Origin: Desulfobulbaceae bacterium
Lineage (GTDB): Bacteria > Desulfobacterota > Desulfobulbia > Desulfobulbales > Desulfocapsaceae
Assembly: GCA_003509305.1 (NCBI GenBank)
Contig: DOMU01000057.1
Span: 507-12,416, forward strand
DNA length: 11,910 nucleotides
Direction: 5' to 3'
Shown: positions 5,661-11,910 of the stretch, one piece after another
How positions within the stretch are numbered: the first letter of the stretch is position 1
Layout: each line of letters opens with the position of its first letter
The notes under the pieces: generated by a model
What the model saw: the letters and a program-made list of their open reading frames with translations, nothing else
The model's database searches: none
What the model was told of the DNA's origin: nothing
Program-made: the position numbers and the translations under genes

Positions 5661-6869
5661 ATGACCATGCAAAAACAACTATTCATTGGCCTTTGTATTT
5701 TGGCGCTCATCGCCGGCTGTTCCGGAGTCGCGCCGAAAATCACCGAGGATGAGCGCCAGGAAATAGCGGCGGCGGGTATCGCCTACAACACCGATGTGGT
5801 GTATGACCAGGCGCTGGCGCTTTTGGGCGCCTATATCAATACCGAAACCAGCCAGCAGAAAATCATTCAGCCAAAAGCCATCGCTAATGTCGCCGGTGGC
5901 CAGGAACTGCCGATGAATATCACCGATATGGTCATCACGGGATTGTCACGGCTGGCTGGCAATAAATTCATCGTTGCCCCCTTCGACCCGGAATATATCC
6001 TGAACGACGCCTCTTCCGGCGGGGCTGGCAGCCGCATCCTGCCCCAGATTGTCGTTGGTGGCAGTATCACGGAATTCGATAAGGAACTGGACATGAAAAG
6101 CGGCGATTCCAACCTTGACACCGTTTTGGATCGTGGCGAGCCGGATACCAATCTGTCCGCTCAACTCTCAAATGGTATGAAATTCTCCCGCGTCAGTCTC
6201 GACCTGTATCTGATCGACTACCGCACCCACACGGTCATTCCGGGGGCCAGCGTCACCAATACCATCAGCATTGCCGAGATCGAAAAGGGGCGGGAATTCG
6301 CTTTCGCCATTTACGGCAATGGCCTTGGCATCAGTGGCAAGATCAAGCACAGCGAGGGCTTTCACCGCGCCGTGCGCAACCTGGTCGATTATTCGCTCTT
6401 GCAATTGGTTGGACGCTACTACAACTTCCCCTATTGGCGGGCGCTCGGTCAGGACGAAATTGACCCGAAAGTTATGGCCAGCCTGAAGAAATCCTTCATG
6501 ATGAAGGATGAGCGCGGTCAGCATATCGTCCTGCAACATCTGCTCAACGAATATTCATTTGGTGACAGTGTCGTCAACGCCGCCACCGGGCGGTCGTTCA
6601 GTGGCAAGATCATTCCCAATGGCCGGCTCGAGGAAAAATCTCTGACCTATATTGAGGCTTTCAAGGCCAAATACAACGTCAAAACTGAAATGGCCGACAT
6701 GGGCGGACTGTACGCCGCCCTGATCCGTTATTTGCCGATTGGCGCCGCGAAACAGGCAGGAGGCCAGGCGCCAGTCAGCGCCGGTCAGGCGGATAAGATG
6801 CGCGATTTTCTGACCAACAAAGATCGGTTTGGCAAGGTGCCTCGCAGCCAGGCGATTGAGGGATACTGA
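5661..6869 (+). CDS. CsgG/HfaB-family outer-membrane secretion pore lipoprotein (copy 2)
   Basis: This is a 402-residue lipoprotein with lipobox I-A-G-C ending at C20 (the M1 start is weakly supported; ATG 5667 is possible). Residues 25-263 align without gaps to copy 1 at 168 of 239 positions (about 70%). Shared blocks include GGQELP, TDMVITG, APFDPEY, GGSITEFD, LDRGEPDT, LDLYLIDYRTH, IPGASV and AEIEKGREFAFAI. After the core, the C-terminal extension is much more diverged. Residues 291-354 again look like a degenerate peptidoglycan-binding-1 fold, and a further polar tail of about 45 residues (Gly/Ala/Gln-rich) is absent from copy 1. The gene is followed after one base by the PG-binding lipoprotein gene. 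It may serve another substrate, such as the M23 hybrid, or form mixed pores with copy 1. Both options are inference. Confidence 0.88.
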   Translation: MTMQKQLFIGLCILALIAGCSGVAPKITEDERQEIAAAGIAYNTDVVYDQALALLGAYINTETSQQKIIQPKAIANVAGGQELPMNITDMVITGLSRLAGNKFIVAPFDPEYILNDASSGGAGSRILPQIVVGGSITEFDKELDMKSGDSNLDTVLDRGEPDTNLSAQLSNGMKFSRVSLDLYLIDYRTHTVIPGASVTNTISIAEIEKGREFAFAIYGNGLGISGKIKHSEGFHRAVRNLVDYSLLQLVGRYYNFPYWRALGQDEIDPKVMASLKKSFMMKDERGQHIVLQHLLNEYSFGDSVVNAATGRSFSGKIIPNGRLEEKSLTYIEAFKAKYNVKTEMADMGGLYAALIRYLPIGAAKQAGGQAPVSAGQADKMRDFLTNKDRFGKVPRSQAIEGY

Positions 6870-6870
6870 G

Positions 6871-7593
6871 ATGTCCCTGGTTTTTTCATTCAGGACAACC
6901 GGGTGGGCGTTTTTCGCCATCTGCTTTCTTTCTTCCTGTTCGGTCTATGCGCCGCCGCCCCTGAGCCTGACCGCTGGCGATTACCGTGACTATGCCGCTG
7001 ATCGGCGTGCGGTATGGAACGCGCTGGTCACGACGCTGGCCGAGAAGGAAAGTATCCGCAACACCGATGCTGCGAGCGGCATTGTCCGCACCGACTACGA
7101 CCTGCTCGAAGACAAGGAGAGCGGGCGGAAATTGCGGTATTCCTTTCTGGCCAAAGTCGATGATCGGGCGCAACAACGTGTCCGCGTCCATATCAATATC
7201 CGTTTCCTGTTGCCCGGCCAGCCGGCCTGGATGGAGGACATGCAGGCGCAGCCGGTGCTGAACAAAAACGCCGAAAACTATTTGCGTCAGGATCTGTTCG
7301 AGGCGATCTGCGAGAACCTGTCCGGCTGCAAAGTGAAACCGGTGTCGGTGGTGACGGCGCCGGTCATTCTCGAAGGCCGGGAGAAAAACATGTCCGGCCC
7401 GCCAAGCGAGGAAGTCAGAGAGGCGCAGCGCCTGCTGGCCGCGAACGGCTACTATCCCGACCCGGCCAATGGCCTGTTGGGACGGAAAACACGGGTGGCG
7501 CTGAAAAGCTTGCAAAAAGAATACGGCCTGCCGGAAACGGGCCGTGCGGACGCGGCAACGCTCGACGCCTTGCGGGCGTTGAAAAGCGAATGA
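6871..7593 (+). CDS. Lipoprotein with C-terminal peptidoglycan-binding-1 domain
   Basis: This is a 240-residue lipoprotein with signal and lipobox L-S-S-C ending at C23. Residues 30-165 form an alpha/beta domain (RRAVWNALVTTLAEKE, GIVRTDYDL, RVRVHINIRFLLP) that resembles helix-grip lipoprotein domains such as those of BamC, an uncertain match by eye. Residues 181-236 are a canonical PG_binding_1 domain: VREAQRLLAANGYY, D-P-A-N-G-L-L-G-x-K-T, L-K-S-L-Q-K-E-Y-G-L, then T-x-D-A-L. This module would bind peptidoglycan while the lipid anchors the protein in the outer membrane. I chose ATG 6871 because GAGGGA (6858-6863) lies 7 bases upstream, the lipobox falls correctly, and it sits one base after the stop of the pore gene. 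The tight spacing ties it to the pore, and I infer that it tethers or positions the secretion complex on the wall. Confidence 0.82.
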   Translation: MSLVFSFRTTGWAFFAICFLSSCSVYAPPPLSLTAGDYRDYAADRRAVWNALVTTLAEKESIRNTDAASGIVRTDYDLLEDKESGRKLRYSFLAKVDDRAQQRVRVHINIRFLLPGQPAWMEDMQAQPVLNKNAENYLRQDLFEAICENLSGCKVKPVSVVTAPVILEGREKNMSGPPSEEVREAQRLLAANGYYPDPANGLLGRKTRVALKSLQKEYGLPETGRADAATLDALRALKSE

Positions 7594-7650
7594 GGAGGCG
7601 CCACAATTGACGGGACGCCGGCCCTGCGCGATCTGTGAACGCCAGCCACC

Positions 7651-8310
7651 TCAGGGTTTGAGAACGATTTTCGCCTGACCGTCGCTGATGTCGATGGTTT
7701 CGAAGCCATCGGCGAAGCGGCGCCAGAAATCGCCGTCTGAACCATATTTTCGAGCGAGGTCGATGTTGTTCAGTTTGCCGAGCCAGGCCTTCGGCATCGG
7801 CACGCCCATGACAGAGACGTTTTGCGGGGAGAGTACCGGGCGGCCATCCTGTACGGTCAGCGTCAAACCGGTTTTAACTCGCATGGCCTGGCCGTCCAGG
7901 AGCGGCGCCTTGGCCTTGGTTGGAATCAAGAGGGTGGCGCTGACCAGATTATCGGCCAGATCGATCGCCACCTTGCCAGCCAGTTCCGGATTTTTCGTGA
8001 TCAGGGCATTCAGCTCTTTTTCGGAAAAGATGATTTCCCGCGAGGCGCTTTCTTCGTTGCCAGGTACGGGTGCAGCGACTGGGTTGTCGGCGGTGCCCGC
8101 GTTTTTTGCCATGGCTTCTAGCCGCGTCAGTTTGCTTTCAAGTTTCTGTTCTTCCGCTGGCGCCAGCGTCACTGGCGCAAACGGCGCCGGAAAGAGCCAC
8201 AGTTTGATCAGCCACAGCGTGGCGACCATGGTGACGAGCATCGCCGCTGCGGCAATAGCCAGCATTTTGCCCAGCGACAGCCCTTTTTCCGGTGGTTTGG
8301 TTCTTCCCAT
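7651..8310 (-). CDS. Single-pass membrane-anchored protein of unknown function
   Basis: This is a 219-residue protein. A short cytoplasmic, positively charged N-terminus precedes one transmembrane helix at about residues 15-37. A proline-rich stretch and a short helix (EEQKLESKLTRLEAMAKN) follow. The C-terminal soluble domain begins near REIIFSEKELNALITKNPELAGKV and continues with alternating hydrophobic strands to the end. The SEKELNALI start and the strand pattern recall the YpmS/DUF2140 type of anchored domain, but this is an impression, not an assignment. The upstream minus-strand sequence has a GGGAA-type ribosome site just before the ATG. It follows the small membrane protein gene by 27 bases, so the two probably share a transcript. 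It converges on the PG-binding lipoprotein gene with a gap of 57 bases, in which I saw no clear terminator. Confidence 0.75.
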   Translation of the reverse strand: MGRTKPPEKGLSLGKMLAIAAAAMLVTMVATLWLIKLWLFPAPFAPVTLAPAEEQKLESKLTRLEAMAKNAGTADNPVAAPVPGNEESASREIIFSEKELNALITKNPELAGKVAIDLADNLVSATLLIPTKAKAPLLDGQAMRVKTGLTLTVQDGRPVLSPQNVSVMGVPMPKAWLGKLNNIDLARKYGSDGDFWRRFADGFETIDISDGQAKIVLKP

Positions 8311-8337
8311 CGTTCCCGCCCTTTCCCTAATTTTTCA

Positions 8338-8547
8338 CTATTGCTTTGATTCGCCGCCACGCAAAAACACAAACACGGTCATGACCGCCACCACCGACAA
8401 GGTGACACCGATAGCGGCGATCACCGCCTCCGGCGGCAACAGCCGGAGCCAGCGGGCGCAGGCGTAGTAAGTCACCAGGCCACAAACCACGGCGGTCAGG
8501 ACTACAAACAGGATGTTCAGCAGGATGGCGGCAAAACGGTTCATCAT
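8338..8547 (-). CDS. Small two-helix membrane protein
   Basis: This is a 69-residue protein with two hydrophobic segments (about residues 5-27 and 40-62), a short loop containing RWLRLLPPE, and a polar end GGESKQ. This is the composition of a real small integral membrane protein. A longer overlapping frame on the same strand (8327-8659) reads as Arg/His/Gly-rich and is rejected. The start is one of two adjacent ATGs (8545-8547 or 8542-8544), with AGG a few bases upstream. It lies 27 bases before the membrane-anchored protein gene on the same strand, which supports co-expression. Function unknown. Confidence 0.65.
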   Translation of the reverse strand: MMNRFAAILLNILFVVLTAVVCGLVTYYACARWLRLLPPEAVIAAIGVTLSVVAVMTVFVFLRGGESKQ

Positions 8548-8802
8548 GCCGCCTATTCATACCCGAAAAACACATGAAGAACCAGTATCTTCGGAAAAAG
8601 CGGCTTCGTCGGCGATTTTCCACAGGGAATAGCCCGCCTGCCACCCTCAGCAATAACACAAAAATTCCCCTTTGAGATTAGAGCCTTGACCTCGGCTGGC
8701 GGATGGAATACCCTCCGGCATCATAAGGAGATTCTAACCGATCCGGTCAGGCGATTCCGCTCCGCGCCGTTCGAAAATAACGCTTTCAACAGGGATGGAA
8801 TT
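8548..8802. other. Divergent intergenic region between small membrane gene and glgA
   Basis: These 255 bases separate two divergently read units and should hold both promoters. I found a TTGACC (8686-8691) but no convincing -10 at the right spacing, and no strong palindrome. The glgA reading frame is open back to a TTG at 8686, but the encoded residues have no glycogen-synthase character. Confidence 0.4.
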
Positions 8803-10398
8803 ATGCGGCAACAATCCGCTTCAATATGGATGGTCAGCAGGGAATACGGTGACCTGGCCGGAGCGGGCGGCGTTAAAGATGTCGCCCGGCAATTGGCCGA
8901 GGCATTGGCCACCCAGGCTGGTTCGCCCGTGCGCGTGGCCCTCCCCTTATATGGATTCATCAAGCCACAGGAATACGGCTTCATCCTGCTTGATGAACCG
9001 CGTTTTCCTGGTCAACCGCTGCAATTCATTGTCGATATGAACTACGGCACCGAGGAGCGCGAGGAATGCTGCCGCGTTTGGTGGCGTCAGGAAGAGCGGG
9101 TGCATCTGTACCTGATCGAAGCCGACCGTTTCCGGGAAAAACACGGTGTTTACACCTACGGTGACGGCCGTGGTCATTATGACTACTTCGCAATGAATGT
9201 TCTGCTACAGAAGAGCGCGCTTGAACTGATGATCATTTTAGGCGAAAAGCCGGATGTCATCCACTGCCACGATGGCCACACGGCCCTGATTCCGGCGCTT
9301 ATCCATCAATGCCCCGGCTGGCGCGGTTATTTCCGCGAGACCGGCTGCCTGGTTACAATCCACAACGCCGGGATCGGTTACCACCAGGAGGTGGACGATT
9401 TGCCCTTTGCCCAGGCGATCACCGGCCTGCCGTGGCGAGAAATCACCACCTGCCGCCTGGCCGGAAAATTTGATCCTTTCCTGTCCGCCGGGCGGCACGC
9501 GGTGGTGAACACGGTCAGCGAAAATTATGCCCGCGAATTGCAGGAAACCGACGCCGATGTCCTCACCGACTGGCTCGGCCACACGCTGTTGCAGAACGGC
9601 GTCCGCCTGGAAGGTATCACCAATGGCATCTGCCCCGAACTGTTCGACCCATCAAAACCGGAACAGATGGAAATCGCCGCCGCCTTTTCGCCAGGTGACG
9701 AGGGCGACACCGAATTAGCCGGAAAAAAAACCTGTAAAATCGACCTGCTGAATGCGGTGGCGGCGGACACCCCTCTGGAAGACACGCGGCAGTACGGCTC
9801 GGCACAGCCCTGGCCAGAGGCGCCGCTCTTCACCTTCGTTGGCCGTCTCGGCGAGCAGAAAGGCGTCGATGTGCTGCTGGCCGCCATGCCGGATTTGCTC
9901 AGGCGCCATCCCAACGCGCAACTGCTGATTCTCGGCAGCGGCAGTGATGAATGCGAAAAGCGGGTCAAATTTCTGACAGAAGAGGAAGGTATTCGCGGGC
10001 GGGTCTGCTACCTGCGCGGCTACAATCCCAAAGTGGCCAACAAGCTCTACGCCGCCGGCGACTTTTTCCTCATTCCGTCCCGCTACGAACCCTGTGGACT
10101 CACTGACTATATCGCCCAACTCTTCGGCAATATTCCGCTGGTGCATCATGTCGGCGGCCTGGTCAAGGTGATCGATGGCGAAACCGGGCTGGCCTACCAG
10201 GGAAACACACCGGATAATCTGCTCGCCTGTCTGGAACGGGCCATGGTTTTATACGGCAATCAGGGCGATATGCGGCGCATCCAGATTCAGGCGGTGCGGC
10301 TGATCTTCGAGAAATACACCTGGAACGTGGTGATGAAACAGTATTTGCGCCTGTATGAACAGGCGAAAGAACGGCGTTTGCGGCGGCTTGTGGCTTGA
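8803..10398 (+). CDS. glgA: Glycogen synthase (GT5 family)
   Basis: This is a 531-residue protein. Known GT5 enzymes transfer glucose from ADP-glucose (or UDP-glucose) to the growing alpha-1,4-glucan in the cytoplasm. Visible motifs are H154-C-H-D-G-H (like the HxHDWHT block), T185-I-H-N, NTVSENYARELQ, TNGICPELFDPS, F-V-G-R-L-G-E-Q-K353-G with the C-terminal nucleotide site, and R427-Y-E-P-C-G-L with the conserved Glu. ATG 8803 is preferred: it has a purine-rich AGGGATGGAA just upstream and starts the family N-terminus SIWMVSREYG. An earlier in-frame TTG at 8686 would add 39 unrelated residues. The usual N-terminal K-x-G-G-L motif reads G20-A-G-G-V24, so its lysine is replaced, and the protein is longer than the E. 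coli enzyme (477 residues). It therefore belongs to a variant subgroup whose donor preference I cannot state. No other glycogen gene is next to it. Confidence 0.88.
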   Translation: MRQQSASIWMVSREYGDLAGAGGVKDVARQLAEALATQAGSPVRVALPLYGFIKPQEYGFILLDEPRFPGQPLQFIVDMNYGTEEREECCRVWWRQEERVHLYLIEADRFREKHGVYTYGDGRGHYDYFAMNVLLQKSALELMIILGEKPDVIHCHDGHTALIPALIHQCPGWRGYFRETGCLVTIHNAGIGYHQEVDDLPFAQAITGLPWREITTCRLAGKFDPFLSAGRHAVVNTVSENYARELQETDADVLTDWLGHTLLQNGVRLEGITNGICPELFDPSKPEQMEIAAAFSPGDEGDTELAGKKTCKIDLLNAVAADTPLEDTRQYGSAQPWPEAPLFTFVGRLGEQKGVDVLLAAMPDLLRRHPNAQLLILGSGSDECEKRVKFLTEEEGIRGRVCYLRGYNPKVANKLYAAGDFFLIPSRYEPCGLTDYIAQLFGNIPLVHHVGGLVKVIDGETGLAYQGNTPDNLLACLERAMVLYGNQGDMRRIQIQAVRLIFEKYTWNVVMKQYLRLYEQAKERRLRRLVA

Positions 10399-10455
10399 TG
10401 ACCCTGAAACGGCAAAGATACCTGGCATAAAATATGGCATGACGAGAATTTCCGG

Positions 10456-10929
10456 CTATTGCCCGCCCCACAGGCAATACGGTTGCCTGCTCAGGGCAGC
10501 GTTGGTATAGCGCGGGTCACCGGTCACTTCCTGGCCGATCCAGAACGGTTTTTCAAAGGATGTATCCGGCGCCGGCAATTCGATTTCGGCGACTACCAGC
10601 CCCGCGTTGTCGGCGAAGAACTCATCGACTTCCCAGATAAATCCCTTAAAAGCGATGCGGTGGCGGCGCTTTTCGATCAGTGGGCGCAAGCAGAGGCTTT
10701 CCAATATTTCGACAGCATCGGCCAGGGGAATTTCGTACTCGTATTCAGAACGGACTCCAGCCACCGCCGGGCCTTTGATGGTCAGATAGCCGCGCTCGCC
10801 GGCGCTGCGCACCCGCACCGTCCGCCCTTTTTCTGAATTGAGATAGCCCTGCCGGTACATCCGTCCGGCATCAAGGCCACGCCAGCCGTCATTCGCCAGC
10901 AGAAATTTCTTTTCGATTTCAACGCCCAT
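10456..10929 (-). CDS. CYTH-domain protein, probable inorganic triphosphatase
   Basis: This is a 157-residue protein. The N-terminal signature E4-I-E-K-K defines the CYTH/triphosphate-tunnel family. Further barrel strands carry the expected charged residues: VRVRSAG, YLTIKG, EYEYEIP, EKRRHRI, WEVDEFF and VVAEIEL. Small single-domain bacterial members of this length, such as that of Nitrosomonas europaea, hydrolyse inorganic tripolyphosphate with a divalent metal. Other family members make cAMP or hydrolyse thiamine triphosphate, so the substrate here is not certain. I chose the ATG at 10927-10929 because the signature follows within three residues; a longer in-frame start at 11007 would add 26 residues encoded inside the upstream gene. 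The start overlaps the end of the PLP-enzyme gene by 11 bases, which points to translational coupling. The 3' end faces glgA across 57 bases. Confidence 0.87.
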   Translation of the reverse strand: MGVEIEKKFLLANDGWRGLDAGRMYRQGYLNSEKGRTVRVRSAGERGYLTIKGPAVAGVRSEYEYEIPLADAVEILESLCLRPLIEKRRHRIAFKGFIWEVDEFFADNAGLVVAEIELPAPDTSFEKPFWIGQEVTGDPRYTNAALSRQPYCLWGGQ

Positions 10930-11910
10930 CACACCCCCAGAAGGAAACCATTTCCGCCAGAGTTTCCCGCTGACGCAGCACCGTGAAACCGTCGCCATTC
11001 CAAGCAATCACCTGTGGTATCTGACGGCTGTTGTAGCGCGACCACATCGACAAGGTGTAGGCACCAGTATCGCGGATAATCAGCCAGTCACCGGTCCGTG
11101 CCTGTGGCAGCATGACGTGGCGCGCCAGCATATCGCCAGCGAAGCAGAGCGGCCCGGCCACCGCGTAAGACCGCATCTCTCCGCTTTTGATGTGACCGCC
11201 GGCATCGCAGATGAATAAATCATGGTGCCAGTCGTCTGGGCGGTAGCAACGGCGCAAAAACAGGTCGGCGCCGATATGGACGGCGATAGTCGGCACTGTG
11301 CCCGCCTTCACATACTCAATACGGCTTGCCGCCCAACCGGCACCCGCCTGAACGAAACGGCCAAACTCGCTGATGATCCGCCAATCCGCCGTAAACAACT
11401 CCGGGATGGCCTCATGCAAGGCATGCGTGTAAGCGGTCATTGACGGCTGCGGCTGGTCATCACGGTAACAAACCGGCAGGCCGCCACCGAGATCGAACAC
11501 TGTCAGACACCGACCGCTTGCGGCCAGCCGCCGGTTAATTTCCTGGGCCAGGATGAAAATGGAGCTGATACCATCAACCAAGAGAGGCAGCGGACAACCC
11601 TGCGAGCCAATATGGACATGCAGGCCACGCAGCCAGGGATAACGCTCGAAAGCGGCGATGATTTCCTCGCGCTTCTCACCCAGTGGCGCGCCGAATTTGG
11701 AATATTCGCCGGCAACGCTGGTCAGTTGGATAGTGCCGGTGCCAGCCTGGGGATTGACGCGCAGGCCGATGACGCTGGCGCTGGCCCGGCTGGCCATCAA
11801 TCCGGCTATCCGCACCAGTTCTTCGAGAGAATCGGCATTAATATGCACACCTTGTGCCAAAGCGAAGGCCAGTTCATCCTCGGTTTTCACCGGGGAATCG
11901 AAAACGATGC
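10919..11910 (-). CDS. Fold-type III PLP-dependent decarboxylase-like enzyme, 5' end beyond window
   Basis: About 330 residues are visible and the frame stays open to the window end, so the N-terminus with the PLP-binding lysine is missing. The first visible residues read IVFDSPVKT..., in frame before a GTG at 11890. Motifs of the ornithine/diaminopimelate decarboxylase family are present in order: INADSLEEL, GLRVNPQAG, KFGAPL, GLHVHIGSQG, the phosphate-binding DLGGGLP, SEFGRFVQAGAG, GPLCFAGDML with the likely catalytic Cys, and DTGAYTLSMWSRYNSR. Two motifs differ from standard LysA: E-P-G-R reads E-F-G-R, and C-E-S-x-D reads C-F-A-G-D. A non-LysA member, for example of the Y4yA-like group, is therefore more likely than meso-diaminopimelate decarboxylase. 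That group name is from memory and uncertain. It overlaps the CYTH gene by 11 bases. Confidence 0.82.
   Translation of the reverse strand, partial: IVFDSPVKTEDELAFALAQGVHINADSLEELVRIAGLMASRASASVIGLRVNPQAGTGTIQLTSVAGEYSKFGAPLGEKREEIIAAFERYPWLRGLHVHIGSQGCPLPLLVDGISSIFILAQEINRRLAASGRCLTVFDLGGGLPVCYRDDQPQPSMTAYTHALHEAIPELFTADWRIISEFGRFVQAGAGWAASRIEYVKAGTVPTIAVHIGADLFLRRCYRPDDWHHDLFICDAGGHIKSGEMRSYAVAGPLCFAGDMLARHVMLPQARTGDWLIIRDTGAYTLSMWSRYNSRQIPQVIAWNGDGFTVLRQRETLAEMVSFWGCDGR

Noticed and set aside
6886..7515. Minus-strand open frame of 209 codons opposite the PG-binding lipoprotein
   Set aside because: The plus strand encodes a recognisable lipoprotein with a PG_binding_1 domain. The antisense translation is Arg/His/Gln-rich with no motif.
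8327..8659. 110-codon minus-strand frame overlapping the small membrane protein
   Set aside because: Its translation is Arg/His/Gly-rich and disordered-looking, while the overlapping 69-residue frame gives two clean membrane helices.
10399..10455. Possible bidirectional terminator between glgA and the CYTH gene
   Set aside because: Only a short direct repeat (GGCAT twice) is present, with no stable stem followed by a T-run on either strand.

Overview
The window reads as chromosomal DNA of a Gram-negative bacterium, most likely a proteobacterium. The evidence is the several Sec and lipoprotein signal peptides, two CsgG/HfaB-type outer-membrane pore lipoproteins, a bacterial glycogen synthase and a VapBC pair. 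I cannot name the genus. Most of the window is moderately GC-rich. The stretch around 4260-4870 is clearly AT-rich.

Positions 1-7593 (+ strand) hold a CsgG/HfaB-type secretion and surface-protein locus. In order it has a small secreted protein of unknown function (265-663), a small exported protein built of four ~34-residue repeats (745-1215), a second exported protein with ~32-residue glycine/valine-rich repeats (1282-2019) and a CsgG/HfaB-like pore lipoprotein (2023-3177). These are followed by an exported M23 metallopeptidase whose N-terminal part carries one unit of the same repeat (3301-4752), a vapBC toxin-antitoxin pair (4934-5589), a second pore lipoprotein (5661-6869) and a lipoprotein with a C-terminal peptidoglycan-binding domain (6871-7593). 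By hand alignment the two pores are about 70% identical over a gapless 239-residue core. The simplest reading is that the repeat proteins are substrates exported through the CsgG-like pores, with the PG-binding lipoprotein and the M23 enzyme handling the cell-wall side. Caulobacter hfaA/hfaB/hfaD is the closest known analogy. The doubled pore, the M23 hybrid and the PG-binding-like tails are not part of the textbook curli or holdfast-anchor systems.

Positions 7651-8547 (- strand) hold a two-gene unit: a 69-residue two-helix membrane protein and a single-pass membrane-anchored protein of unknown function. It converges on the secretion locus.

Positions 8803-10398 (+) encode a GlgA-type glycogen synthase with a variant N-terminal nucleotide-sugar motif. 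Converging on it from the minus strand are a CYTH/triphosphate-tunnel protein (10456-10929) and, overlapping its start by 11 bases, a fold-type III PLP-dependent decarboxylase-like enzyme (10919 to beyond the window end). No tRNA, rRNA, CRISPR array or complete insertion sequence was seen.
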